Assembly (NCBI RefSeq): GCF_000179615.1
Contig: NZ_AEDD01000006.1
Location: forward strand, 228,328 to 292,327
Origin: Paenibacillus curdlanolyticus YK9
Lineage (GTDB): Bacteria > Bacillota > Bacilli > Paenibacillales > Paenibacillaceae
Direction: 5' to 3'
Length of the DNA stretch: 64,000 nt
Within the stretch, counting starts at the first letter, position 1; each line of letters begins with the position of its first letter. Below, piece by piece: positions 8,305 through 17,307 of this stretch. The notes below the pieces were generated by a model. The model did no database searches. It was not told the origin of the DNA and saw nothing but the letters and a program-made list of their open reading frames with translations. Position numbers and translations under genes: made by a program.

Positions 8305-8484
8305 CTACTTCCCCTTCGACTCGAAATTTTTAAAAAAATTGATTAAATCTTGACCGTTCTTTTTGGAAGCTGCACTTGGCTGTTTTTTGATAGATTTCAA
8401 TATCTCTTTAGCATATTTTCCAGTAACAATAGGAGTGGCAGCGATTTGTGTTGCCATTGTTCTCTTCCTCCTTTTTTTGCCCAT
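8305..8484 (-). CDS. Small basic protein upstream of the GNAT gene, antitoxin-like
   Basis: This 59-residue ORF ends six bases before the GNAT start. Two in-frame starts each have a strong ribosome site: ATG at 8484 after AGGAGG, and an ATG nine codons later (MATQIAATPIVTGKYA) after a second AGGAGG. The text continues KEILKSIKKQPSAASKKNGQ and ends FFKNFESKGK. It lacks a recognisable DNA-binding domain. The short basic tail, tight coupling and the GNAT partner suggest an accessory or antitoxin protein. The second start, giving 50 residues, may be the main one. Confidence 0.65.
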   Translation of the reverse strand: MGKKRRKRTMATQIAATPIVTGKYAKEILKSIKKQPSAASKKNGQDLINFFKNFESKGK

Positions 8485-8858
8485 TATATCTACCTCCTAG
8501 AATCATCTAGTGGTAGTATATGATTAGACTATTAAATTGATGTTTGAATTTAAACCAATTAGGATATAATAATTAGTTGAAGCTTTTGCCTCCCTTTACC
8601 TAGCTCAAATATACCACTTCAAACATGATATTAGCAAGGTTCTACCAATTAAAAAGCGGAGCAGAAACCTCTAAAAACTGAGCGAGATTTCCTAACTAAA
8701 AGCATGAGGATTTTTCAAGGAATTTCCCTCTAATTTTCAACCTGATTTTATGCTACTTCTACTAATAATAAATAAGGTATTACTATTACCAACAAGGGTC
8801 ATCCATAGTCGGATGCCTCAAACAGCAAATCATTCAATTGCAGTAACAATATTCAAAT
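8485..8858. other. AT-rich intergenic stretch, no gene seen
   Basis: These 374 bp lie between the small GNAT partner and the IS3 left end. They are AT-rich. I see no coding frame with a ribosome site, no clear hairpin and no repeat. The promoter of the small ORF/GNAT pair should lie near 8500-8580, where TATAAT-like runs occur, but I cannot place it firmly. Confidence 0.4.
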
Positions 8859-8921
8859 TGACCCTGCCCCGAATAGATAGACACATAGAAAACCTCTATA
8901 ATAAAAGTGGAGGGATTTACT

Positions 8922-9218
8922 ATGGGGCAACGGAAGCAATTTGATAAAGCATTTAAAGAACAGGTGGTATCGCGAATTTTAGCCGGAGAAGCAACGATGG
9001 CGGATACGGCGAAGGATCTGAATGTTCATTACACCACAGTTCGAGACTGGGTGAAAAATTATAAGCTTGATGGAGAAAGTGCGTTTCCAGGCAGCGGCCA
9101 TCTTAAGGAAGAGGATGATGAGATTCGTAAGCTGCGGAAGCAACTGGCGGACCTCAAAGAAGAAAATGATATTCTAAAAAAGGCGGCGGCCTACTTCGCG
9201 AAAAATCAGAAACCATGA
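8922..9218 (+). CDS. IS3-family transposase OrfA
   Basis: The ATG at 8922 follows GGAGGG. The 98-residue product has an N-terminal helix-turn-helix (KAFKEQVVSRILAGEATMAD, then DLNVHYTTVRDWV) and a C-terminal leucine zipper (EIRKLRKQLADLKEENDILK). It binds the IS ends and partners OrfB. The heptamer AAAAAAG at 9176-9182, in the A_AAA_AAG phase, lies just before the stop. The -1 frame is open from there into OrfB, so a fused OrfAB transposase by programmed frameshifting is expected, as is known for the family. Confidence 0.93.
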   Translation: MGQRKQFDKAFKEQVVSRILAGEATMADTAKDLNVHYTTVRDWVKNYKLDGESAFPGSGHLKEEDDEIRKLRKQLADLKEENDILKKAAAYFAKNQKP

Positions 9219-10066
9219 GGTTCAAGTTTATCTTTGAACACCGCTTCGAGTTTCGGATTGCGAAGATGTGCCAAGCCTTGAATGTCTCAAGAAGCGGTTA
9301 TTATGCTCATATGAAGCGGCCAGAAAGCAACCGCAGCAAAGCGAACCGTGAGCTGCTTGATACGATAAAAGACATACACACCAATAGTCGCAGAATCTAT
9401 GGATCTCCGCAGATCACTAAGAATTTGCCACCGGAGAAGAAAGCCAGCCGTGGCCGCGTGGCACGGTTAATGCGAGCTAACGGGATTCGATCAAAAGTGG
9501 TAAAGAAATATAGAGCAACCACAAATTCAAGCCACAATCTGCCTGTTGCAGACAACATCGTGAATCAAGACTTTACAACAAGCAAACCCAATGAGAAATG
9601 GTTGAGCGACATTACTTATATCGCGACTGCTGAGGGCTGGCTTTATCTTGCTGGCGTGTTGGATTTACACGGCCGTAAACTCGTTGGTTGGGCGATGGAT
9701 AGCCGTATGAAAACAGAACTTGTCTGTGCTGCTCTGAAGCAGGCAATTGGCCGCACAGGCGCATCCAAAGGGCTTATCGTGCATTCTGATCGTGGCGTTC
9801 AATATGCCAGTAAAGGCTACCAGAAACTACTTAAGAAGAACGAGTTTGTATGCAGCATGAGTCGCAAAGGCAATTGCTATGACAATGCTCCAATGGAATC
9901 CTTTTGGAGAAAACTGAAGATGGAATGGCTCAATGATTACACATTCAGGACGCGAGCTGAGGCTAAGAAGGCAGTATTTGAATACATCGAGCTTTTCTAC
10001 AACCGTCGGAGAACGCATTCCTCCAACAATTATGTCCCGCCATTCCTGGTCGGAGCAGAGATGTAA
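9215..10066 (+). CDS. IS3-family transposase OrfB
   Basis: This 283-residue protein begins at an ATG overlapping the OrfA stop (ATGA). It has the HTH_21-type helper region (SGYYAHMKRPESNRSKANRE, then SRRIYGSPQITK) and an rve integrase core with the DDE triad Asp132 (WLSDITYI), Asp192 (IVHSDRGVQYAS) and Glu228 (DNAPMESFWRKLK). The end is the usual YNRRRTHSSNNYVPPFLV. All catalytic residues are present, so the element may be active. It works as the OrfAB fusion made by -1 frameshifting. Confidence 0.94.
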   Translation: MRFKFIFEHRFEFRIAKMCQALNVSRSGYYAHMKRPESNRSKANRELLDTIKDIHTNSRRIYGSPQITKNLPPEKKASRGRVARLMRANGIRSKVVKKYRATTNSSHNLPVADNIVNQDFTTSKPNEKWLSDITYIATAEGWLYLAGVLDLHGRKLVGWAMDSRMKTELVCAALKQAIGRTGASKGLIVHSDRGVQYASKGYQKLLKKNEFVCSMSRKGNCYDNAPMESFWRKLKMEWLNDYTFRTRAEAKKAVFEYIELFYNRRRTHSSNNYVPPFLVGAEM

Positions 10067-10172
10067 CTATTAGACTAATTGGTGTCATTGAGGGTTTCTG
10101 CGTGTCTACTTTTTCAGGGCAAGGTCATTTTGATGTATAATATGATCTATAGACGTTTCAGGAGGTACTATT

Positions 10173-10383
10173 ATGTCTGAGATCGGTAATCCCGTGCAAC
10201 TTAAGGAAGCTTCTAGGACATACTTTTTTCCAAATGGTGAGAAGGTAGTTCTTTTATAATGTAACTGAACTCATTGTCCGTGACTCTGGAACTCATCGTT
10301 TGAAAACAGCTGATAACAAACTACATATTATCCCTACTGGATGGATTCATATCGAAATTGATGAAACTGAGTGGACCCTTTGA
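10173..10383 (+). pseudogene. Small unknown gene with a one-base frameshift
   Basis: The ATG at 10173 follows a good CAGGAGG site and reads MSEIGNPVQLKEASRTYFFP NGEKVVL before an early stop at about 10257-10259. Shifting frame by one base at the TCTTTTA run gives YNVTELIVRDSGTHRLKTAD, then LHIIPTGWIHIEIDETEWTL and a stop. The joined product would be about 70 residues. An extra T is the simplest cause. I do not recognise the family. It follows the IS3 right end by 45 bp and ends in a terminator. Confidence 0.6.
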
Positions 10384-10416
10384 AATAGGCAGGTAATACC
10401 TGCCTATTTCTTTTTT
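10383..10416. terminator. Intrinsic terminator between convergent genes
   Basis: AAATAGGCAGGTA pairs with TACCTGCCTATTT, followed on the plus strand by CTTTTTT and preceded by A/T-rich bases for the minus strand. It separates the frameshifted small gene from the convergent five-gene operon and could serve both. Confidence 0.85.
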
Positions 10417-10423
10417 AGACTAT

Positions 10424-11146
10424 TCAAAGAATAATTCTTATACGTTTACCAAATATAATTTCTCCATTATGGAAATTAACTGAAAAAGCCTGGGTCTGCA
10501 TTCCTAGATCTAGACATTCTTTAAAACTATGATAATACTCTCTGTAGGTATCATCAAGTTTAATTCTTCTAACTGTAGGACTTAAAGAAGTAATAATGTA
10601 AGTAACCTTTTCACCTTCATGAAGCAATTGTTTTATTCGTGACAACTGAAATATTGCTCTTTCTGAATAAACACTCGGAAACATGACCTCTTGTTTAGAA
10701 GATATTACCCCCTTTACTTCAATTATATTTCGATTTCCTTCATCATTTTCTATCAATAAATCAGTCTTGTATCCGTTAATTATGTGTTCTCGTTTGATGC
10801 TAAAACTACTTAATGATTTCAATTTATTTTCTTGTATCAAAAATTGCACGATAGAATTTACCATATTCAAATTAACTAAAATATACTTATTGTAATACTT
10901 CACCGCGAACAGTGAATACTCAGTTCGCCTATTTTTACTTTTGTTTTTAGTTAACAGCACTTCACGATTTTTCAATTTCAAATAATTCTCAATCCGTGAT
11001 GAACTAGGTACATAGCACTCGTTAACTAAACCATCAATCATAACTGTACATAGAAATCTATTTTTACTTTCTTTAATAAAGGTACCTTTAGTTATATCAT
11101 GTACAAACACTCCACACACTCTCTTTCCATCATCAAAGAAGTACAC
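10424..11146 (-). CDS. SfsA-like PD-(D/E)XK nuclease, last gene of the candidate defence operon
   Basis: This 240-residue protein has the SfsA layout: a small N-terminal beta domain (GTFIKESKNRFLCTVMIDG, then CYVPSSSRIENYL) and a restriction-type core with Asp129 (YKTDLLIE), Glu143 and Lys145 (NIIEVKGV), then VMFPSVYSERAIFQL, the counterpart of the SfsA FPDA..RG..H block. SfsA proteins bind DNA and are predicted DNA/RNA nucleases. The sequence is divergent and very AT-rich. The start is a GTG at 11146 lying inside a perfect hairpin, 11 bases after AGGAG. It follows the FtsK-like gene by 31 bp. I infer that it is the cutting subunit of the operon's system. Confidence 0.75.
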   Translation of the reverse strand: MYFFDDGKRVCGVFVHDITKGTFIKESKNRFLCTVMIDGLVNECYVPSSSRIENYLKLKNREVLLTKNKSKNRRTEYSLFAVKYYNKYILVNLNMVNSIVQFLIQENKLKSLSSFSIKREHIINGYKTDLLIENDEGNRNIIEVKGVISSKQEVMFPSVYSERAIFQLSRIKQLLHEGEKVTYIITSLSPTVRRIKLDDTYREYYHSFKECLDLGMQTQAFSVNFHNGEIIFGKRIRIIL

Positions 11147-11170
11147 CGTTAGGTTGGCTCCTAACGGTGT
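11143..11170 (-). promoter_or_regulatory. Perfect hairpin covering the start of the SfsA-like gene
   Basis: Arms ACACCGTTAGG and CCTAACGGTGT, 11 bases each, surround a 6-base loop. In the transcript the 5' arm and loop hold the AGGAG ribosome site and the 3' arm holds the GTG start. A folded RNA would hide both. The following bases are not a T-run of terminator quality, so translation control seems more likely than termination. Confidence 0.6.
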
Positions 11171-11177
11171 AAAATAA

Positions 11178-14100
11178 TTATATATATTTCTCTAAAAACC
11201 TCTCTAATTCCTCTTCACTGATAAACAATCCCTGAAGCCTTGTCATATCGCCATTTAGTGAAAACAACATATCTCCTTGTCCTAACAAGTCCTCAGCTCC
11301 CGGAGAATCCAGAATCGTCATGGAATCCTGGTGCGCTGGCAATCTGAAGGAGATCCTGCAAGGGATGTTTGTTTTCAAATTTGAGGTAACAATATCAGCA
11401 CTTGGTCTCTGGGTAGCGACAACTAAATGTATCCCTACATTCCTTGATCGCTGCGCCAATCGGATCATTTGTCTCTCAAAGTCCTTTTTTCGCCCTTCAA
11501 GGTCTGCTACCTGAACAAGATCAGCATACTCATCAATTATTACAACGATTGGTTTTAATGGCGATTCAGGATTCTTCTGGTTGTAGCTAAACAAATCTCT
11601 GCTACGTGATTGACGCAGCATCTCTGTTCTTCTTTCCAATTCATTTTCAGTCAAATCTGTAAGTACCTCAACTGCTTTCTCAGCGTCTAATATTACCTCT
11701 TTATTACGAAGATGAGGAAGACCGTCGAAAAATATAAAGTCAGTTTGCTTGGGATCAATAATTACTAATTCAAGTTGCTCATGGCTATATTGTGAAATCA
11801 AGCTTACAATCAAGCTGTAAAGGAAAATTGTCTTACCTGATCCAGTCGAGCCAGCAGTAAGCATATGTGGAGCCTGGGCAATGTTTAGCAGTTTAAACTC
11901 TCCACTTGGATCTTGTCCAATCACTACATTCAGATTTCCAACAGGTGTATCGCGCGGCAGCATACTAAGATAATCTAAGAGTTTAATTGAATCACTGCTC
12001 TTGCGGGGAACATCAACAAAAACAAATTGAGTACCACGCTCATTTCCAACAAGAATTTCAGATTCAGCTTCTATTTCCCTTGTAATATCCGTACGATACC
12101 TTAATACCTTTTGTAATGTTTCGCCGGCTCTTAATCTTACTCGGAATCTAATAAATCTTGATGCTACTAAAGCCAAATCTGGATCTACGGAGGAAACATC
12201 AATTGAATAATCTCGCAATGCCCTATATAACGTACCCGCGTCTTTGAGGATTTGCGCCTTCAACTCCGCCGCCCTATCTTGCTCTTCAATTACTACTGCA
12301 ACTGTAGCCTCACCATGATCATCATCGCCTCCAATCCCATCAGCTATCTGCTTTCTTTCATCAGATATATTAGCTGCTTCTTGCTCAACATCGAGTGGGA
12401 TCATACTCACATCACGTGATATGGCAGAAGCGCCATCCGAGGAAGGATTTATTGAGGGCTGAGTTGAGCTCTTTATTCCCTTAAAACTTATTGAATCGAA
12501 TTTACTTTCAAAGCTGATCTCGCAGCAATTAACTAGAACCTTATTAATAAAGTCGTCACGTATTTCCAACAGATTTATTTTATAATCTGAGTCCAACTGC
12601 CTGCTAGTGGAAACTCCTTGCTCACTAAACCTGACATGATGAATTGAGGAATTAATAGTGACAGGTATTTCCCCAGCAAATAGACGATTTAATTGGTATG
12701 TCCACTCCTTCTTATCCGTCTTTGATAAGGGAAGCTGATAAAAAGCTCTAAATGCCTGAAACCTAAGTAACTCTCTTCGAGATGTGCTTGTAATCTTGTC
12801 CCTCTCATTAAAAATCTCGTGAATAATACTTCTTACTGAATTCACCTGTTCTACAGCCTTTCCCGTGATCTCATTGTTGTCAATTTGATAAGCCCCATCG
12901 TATGTTTTAACCTCAACAATATCTATTACTGCTTGATGCTCATCGAAGGTGATTCCAATTAGATCAGAAAAAACTCCTTCTTCACGTTCATCTAACCAAC
13001 TCTGTGCAAGTTCTGTATCCAAGCTTACTAGGATAAAATTCTTTGAATTTTGCTTTGACCAAATTGCGGAAATTGCAGTACCAAGTGCTCCCTTGGTATG
13101 ATTAATATTAAAGGTCCTATCCGCCTTTGAAGAAGCGAGGCTTAATACTCCTCTTTCATTTAAGCCTTGAATTGTTCTAAGCACCTGACCTACACACTCT
13201 TCCTTTGGACCATAATTCCCAATGGAACGAATTGTATAGTCCATCCCCTTTGTAAGCTTTGCCCAGTCATTCGAATAAACCCCTACGTCACGAAATGACT
13301 TAGACTGATAATAGATACACTTCTCGGAGCCTATAACGCTCATTTCAAGGTTTTTTAAATTGGCATCAGCAATAATTAACCACGGCACAGCTTTAAGCAA
13401 CTCATTAAATTCCTGTTTACTTGTCTCTAACTCTAAAACTATTGTGTGATGCCACCCCTGAGGCTTATCGTTTAGACGACCAATTAGATCATGATGATCA
13501 GAGAATATATTTCCATCTGAAGCAGGTAAAATCTCTACTTTATCTGCGATAGGGTCGTATTCAAACACCTTCGGGATGCATAACGGATGAATTTTAAGTA
13601 GTGGATTTCTTCTAGTATTTGATACGGACTTCTCACATGGATCAAACAATACAACTGTATGAAAGTGATTCTTTTTTACCGATTCAACCAGTGCTTCAAA
13701 CCCTAGTACAATAGTGTCGATCTTAATAGAAAAGTTTGGATCATTTGAAAGAGCAAACTTACTGTATATGGTATCATCCACATCATCAAAGCTTGACCAA
13801 TTTTCAGGGGTCTCTTTAGTTTTATATATATGTAAATGAGCCCCCTGAAGGCTTACATCCTTTGCTCGGAGCATTCCCTTAACCAGGTCAAAAACATGTT
13901 TAATACTTGGAGGATTCACAAAGGCAGCTCTTATTCCGTACGAACTGTGAGGATACACCTTAATGAACTTCATCAGTGATTTTTCAATTACCTGAAGACC
14001 GTCAAGCATTTGATTGACCTGCTGCTCGCTTGAATAAATCGGCAGCTTACCAAGTAAACTTACCTCTGGAATTACTCTGTCACCTTTGTTTGAATTGTAG

Positions 14101-15824
14101 CTACTGACGAAAACTGTAGGTAACGGATTCGGAATTTCCTCTGACGCTCGAACAAGGAAATCTTTATCAATCTCACTCAAACTGGACGAGGATTCTTTTA
14201 ATCTAACCGTGAGTTCGACGTATTTCCAAAGATATAATGGAAATAATGGTGTGCTGGTTGCGTGTAAGCTTTCCTCGCCAACAATATAGATCATATCTAG
14301 AGAATTAATACTAGCTATTAACTGCTTCGAGCCTTTGGGACTGAAGGAACTAAATAAACCATAATGCTGTTTAATAAGCATAAGAACTCTTCCGTACAGT
14401 TCTACATATGAAGCGCAGCTTTTTAAAATTTCATCGGTTTCAACAATCTTAAGTATAGGACAATCTGCTAGACGGTGAGCCGCGCTTACTAACCTGCTTC
14501 TGATAAATAATAGTTCGTTAAAGGCTACCGATAACCCCTTGACCTCAGCATATTCATCCTCGAATAAGCTGATAATTTCCTTAATTCCGTCAATATACTC
14601 TCTATCAAACACCCTAACTCGAAATTGCTCCAACGAACGAAATGCATCTATCGGGTTTTTAACATTGGCTTTAATTACGCCCCCGAAGGCGTTTTCACCA
14701 ACAAAGGTTTGAATGAGGTTATAGATCTCAGGAATAAACTCAATCCGAGTGCTCTCATTTTCACTCTCAACATTAACTTTACTTGCCTTCCCTTTTTCCC
14801 ATTCAGTATACTTTTGTTCGATCTCATCAAGCAGCCCTTTTACCTTCTCTGTGTCGTGCTCAATAATTAAATCAACAGCCGTCGACTCTGGCGAGCCCGG
14901 CCTTTTTCTTGGTTTTTCCGAATTTTCATCAGAATCTTGTGTATCCTCTTCGATATCAACAGACTTTTTCTTGCCCGTCTGCCCGCCCTTTACCTTTGAA
15001 AGGAGTTCCTGGACATCACTGTATTTCATTTGTCCAAGAGCGGTAACCTCTCTTGTACTATAGTATCGAAGTATATTGGATCGAGTGGAGTGGAATTTAT
15101 CCGATTCAGGGTTAGATTGAATTGCTTTCCGATCCTCTTTATTTAGATTGCTTATTCGTGAGACTATTCTAGAGTTTTCGGTTAGTCTCTGTCTAATTGA
15201 ATCTATGTGATTCTTAACAAATACACTATCATCGATTAACAATCCTAGTCTAAATAAGTGCTCTACAGAATCTCTTGGAATGTCCTCATCATTTAGTGTT
15301 AAATACTGATAATAGTCAATTAGTCGTTCTAATGAGATTAGTTCCATTATTTTTTTTGAATTTAGAGCTTTCCACATATTCTTTAACGATTCATTGATAC
15401 CGCCTAACTGCCTTTCAGCAGTGATACATAGTTCCTTATAAATCTCTTCTGCTGTTATTTGCTCATACCAACGAAGAGAGGAGAGCTTTGGAACTACCCT
15501 TTTTACAATTACAATACGAGTGCTATTAATGTCTCCGTCATTTCTGAAATCCTCAGCTTCTTCTACAGAATAGTATAGAGAAAGAAAGGTAAGCTGATTA
15601 CTCAGTTCGAGACGAAGTTCATCAAGCTCGACTTCCGTGAAGCCGACAAAAAAAACATTTGGCTTTGTCAGACTTTGTTCTTGAACTCTAAGCTCGAGCA
15701 TACTAATAAATTTGCTGTATGAATATTTGGGTAAGTCCTTTAGGAGTATACCGTAGCTCTCATTTAAAACTCTTTTACAGACGATAGCAGCAAGTATATC
15801 TGAAAGCACTTTTTCAGAAGACAT
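11178..15824 (-). CDS. 1548-aa FtsK/SpoIIIE-type DNA translocase, DptH-like size and layout
   Basis: The last 240 residues are an FtsK/HerA-type motor: Walker A HMLTAGSTGSGKTIFLYSL at about 1315, LELVIIDPKQTDFIFF, Walker B IVVIIDEYADLV near 1415, and the FtsK motif GIHLVVATQRPSADIVTSNL. The preceding ~1300 residues are unrecognised except for a very acidic, low-complexity linker near 280-305 and another near 1130-1200. No membrane helix is seen, unlike true FtsK. The size and C-terminal motor resemble DptH of the phosphorothioation-dependent restriction system, but I cannot confirm homology. The start ATG is three bases after the upstream stop, whose GGGGG serves as ribosome site. It is probably the DNA-pumping core of the system. 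Confidence 0.8.
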   Translation of the reverse strand: MSSEKVLSDILAAIVCKRVLNESYGILLKDLPKYSYSKFISMLELRVQEQSLTKPNVFFVGFTEVELDELRLELSNQLTFLSLYYSVEEAEDFRNDGDINSTRIVIVKRVVPKLSSLRWYEQITAEEIYKELCITAERQLGGINESLKNMWKALNSKKIMELISLERLIDYYQYLTLNDEDIPRDSVEHLFRLGLLIDDSVFVKNHIDSIRQRLTENSRIVSRISNLNKEDRKAIQSNPESDKFHSTRSNILRYYSTREVTALGQMKYSDVQELLSKVKGGQTGKKKSVDIEEDTQDSDENSEKPRKRPGSPESTAVDLIIEHDTEKVKGLLDEIEQKYTEWEKGKASKVNVESENESTRIEFIPEIYNLIQTFVGENAFGGVIKANVKNPIDAFRSLEQFRVRVFDREYIDGIKEIISLFEDEYAEVKGLSVAFNELLFIRSRLVSAAHRLADCPILKIVETDEILKSCASYVELYGRVLMLIKQHYGLFSSFSPKGSKQLIASINSLDMIYIVGEESLHATSTPLFPLYLWKYVELTVRLKESSSSLSEIDKDFLVRASEEIPNPLPTVFVSSYNSNKGDRVIPEVSLLGKLPIYSSEQQVNQMLDGLQVIEKSLMKFIKVYPHSSYGIRAAFVNPPSIKHVFDLVKGMLRAKDVSLQGAHLHIYKTKETPENWSSFDDVDDTIYSKFALSNDPNFSIKIDTIVLGFEALVESVKKNHFHTVVLFDPCEKSVSNTRRNPLLKIHPLCIPKVFEYDPIADKVEILPASDGNIFSDHHDLIGRLNDKPQGWHHTIVLELETSKQEFNELLKAVPWLIIADANLKNLEMSVIGSEKCIYYQSKSFRDVGVYSNDWAKLTKGMDYTIRSIGNYGPKEECVGQVLRTIQGLNERGVLSLASSKADRTFNINHTKGALGTAISAIWSKQNSKNFILVSLDTELAQSWLDEREEGVFSDLIGITFDEHQAVIDIVEVKTYDGAYQIDNNEITGKAVEQVNSVRSIIHEIFNERDKITSTSRRELLRFQAFRAFYQLPLSKTDKKEWTYQLNRLFAGEIPVTINSSIHHVRFSEQGVSTSRQLDSDYKINLLEIRDDFINKVLVNCCEISFESKFDSISFKGIKSSTQPSINPSSDGASAISRDVSMIPLDVEQEAANISDERKQIADGIGGDDDHGEATVAVVIEEQDRAAELKAQILKDAGTLYRALRDYSIDVSSVDPDLALVASRFIRFRVRLRAGETLQKVLRYRTDITREIEAESEILVGNERGTQFVFVDVPRKSSDSIKLLDYLSMLPRDTPVGNLNVVIGQDPSGEFKLLNIAQAPHMLTAGSTGSGKTIFLYSLIVSLISQYSHEQLELVIIDPKQTDFIFFDGLPHLRNKEVILDAEKAVEVLTDLTENELERRTEMLRQSRSRDLFSYNQKNPESPLKPIVVIIDEYADLVQVADLEGRKKDFERQMIRLAQRSRNVGIHLVVATQRPSADIVTSNLKTNIPCRISFRLPAHQDSMTILDSPGAEDLLGQGDMLFSLNGDMTRLQGLFISEEELERFLEKYI

Positions 15825-15827
15825 TTT

Positions 15828-17303
15828 TTACCCCCTCAAGGAAATAAACGTTACACCATCAGCATAACGTTTCCCATATCCCATCGAAATTAAAGTATCA
15901 GCAATTTTTTCTGCATTCTTTGCCAGATCACCAGCTAGATCACCTGGCGTATTTTGAGTCACCTTCCAGTTAGTCAGCTTTTCATAATCTGCCTCGGGGT
16001 TAGCACCAAAAATTATTCCATATCTATTCCATAGCTCTTGACCAAATTGGCTTAAAGTCAACCCACGTCCAGGTTCTAGGATAGTCAATAGCAAGATTTC
16101 CATGATAAGTGGATCAGGTGAGTATCTCTTACGCTTTCCACCCTGAGCTCTCGGCGCGAGCAGAGCGATTCTTCCACCGAAGGTTGAAATAAAGGTCGAA
16201 GGATCGGTATCATATTCATCGGCAAAAAGCTTAAAGCGTGATGCCTTTATAAAGGCTTCAAAGGGATCTTGGAGTTGCTCGAAGTAACCTAGGTAAAGTG
16301 CACGGTAGCTTTTTCTCTTTTCTTCCTCTTCCTCACGGTTAGAGGTTCTTCTTGAGCTTTCCTCTAAACGCAAATCATTAATCCGTACAAGCATTTCCTC
16401 ATGTGTAAATGTATCATAATTCTCAAGAGATAGAATTTCTTCCAAGCCCTTTTCGAAGAACCTTTCAATTAGTAGCTTTGCTACTACCAAGGTCTCCTCA
16501 CTAGCATACTTCACTGAATCAAGCCCACCATCAGCATCAATAAGAATAGGAACCCTATCATCAACAGGAAATTCCGAGGATAAGTCTAGTACCTTTGAAG
16601 ACAAATGATTTATGATAGCAAAACAGCCAAACAGAATAATCCTTTCTAAGGTCAACAACTTGTTACCTGAAAACATCTCATTTTCAGCCAACTTGTCAAA
16701 TGAAGACCTTAATCTAAGTTCCACACCACTCAGCATAGGCAAATCTGTTTTAGCAGTTTGATCGTGAGCTTTCTTTTTAGCGAACTTGGTCAAAGGCGCT
16801 GCAATTCTGCTGAGATCATCGTTCTCATTCTCTAAAAATTCTTTGATAAGTTCTAGACATGGCGAAGCTTGTCCATTCACCTCTGTAGTAAGTATACGGT
16901 ACAAGAAGCTATGTAATCCGGCTTCCAGTGCAACAGACCCTCGAACTTGGGTTTTACTGCTAATTGTCAAAACAGTGTTATTCGCACTTGGGAATGCAGC
17001 ATTATCAGCATTAAAAATGATATTTAAGTAATACCGAAGCATATTTATCTCATCATCGTCAAAGCCATTATCATCGAAAGCATCATTGTATTTATCCCTT
17101 ATTTCCGTTGCTGGATTAACCTCCTTACCTTGCTTCCAGCGAATTATCCACTCATTTAAAGCATCCACCGTATAGCTTTCTCCAGAAACAAGTCTAAATA
17201 AGCCATTAGCAACATGAACCGGTTTAATGGATGAAGAAGTGGGTCTATATTGTATATAGTCATTTAATACCTGACTCCCATATTCCTTCAATCGGTTTGA
17301 CAT
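15828..17303 (-). CDS. Unrecognised 491-aa protein of the candidate defence operon
   Basis: The start is the ATG at 17303, four bases after the stop of the ATPase gene, using the GGGGG of that gene's last codons as ribosome site; an ATG 33 bases earlier has no such site. I recognise no domain with certainty. Visible are a mostly helical composition, a highly charged stretch (SNREEEEEKRKSYRALYL, around residue 325) and a C-terminal region that reads like a winged helix (PDPLIMEILLLTILEPGRGL, then SQFGQELWNRYG). Its place between a P-loop ATPase and an FtsK-like translocase matches the position and rough size of DptG. That is inference from order alone. Confidence 0.7.
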   Translation of the reverse strand: MSNRLKEYGSQVLNDYIQYRPTSSSIKPVHVANGLFRLVSGESYTVDALNEWIIRWKQGKEVNPATEIRDKYNDAFDDNGFDDDEINMLRYYLNIIFNADNAAFPSANNTVLTISSKTQVRGSVALEAGLHSFLYRILTTEVNGQASPCLELIKEFLENENDDLSRIAAPLTKFAKKKAHDQTAKTDLPMLSGVELRLRSSFDKLAENEMFSGNKLLTLERIILFGCFAIINHLSSKVLDLSSEFPVDDRVPILIDADGGLDSVKYASEETLVVAKLLIERFFEKGLEEILSLENYDTFTHEEMLVRINDLRLEESSRRTSNREEEEEKRKSYRALYLGYFEQLQDPFEAFIKASRFKLFADEYDTDPSTFISTFGGRIALLAPRAQGGKRKRYSPDPLIMEILLLTILEPGRGLTLSQFGQELWNRYGIIFGANPEADYEKLTNWKVTQNTPGDLAGDLAKNAEKIADTLISMGYGKRYADGVTFISLRG

Positions 17304-17307
17304 TCTT

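Larger units (their letters stand above)
8859..10127 (+). mobile_element. Complete IS3-family insertion sequence
   Basis: This 1269-bp element carries two overlapping transposase frames between imperfect inverted ends. The left end starts TGACCCTGCCCCGAATAG and continues to TAGACAC; the right end read inward is TGACCTTGCCCTGAAAAAG and also reaches TAGACAC then AGAAACCCTC. TG...CA termini are typical of IS3. The flanking three or four bases (AAT left, TTT right) do not match, so no target duplication is visible; the insertion is old or followed by rearrangement. Confidence 0.9.

Noticed and set aside
11178-15824. Chromosomal FtsK/SpoIIIE division translocase
   Set aside because: No N-terminal membrane helices and no C-terminal gamma domain; the long N-terminus is unrelated.
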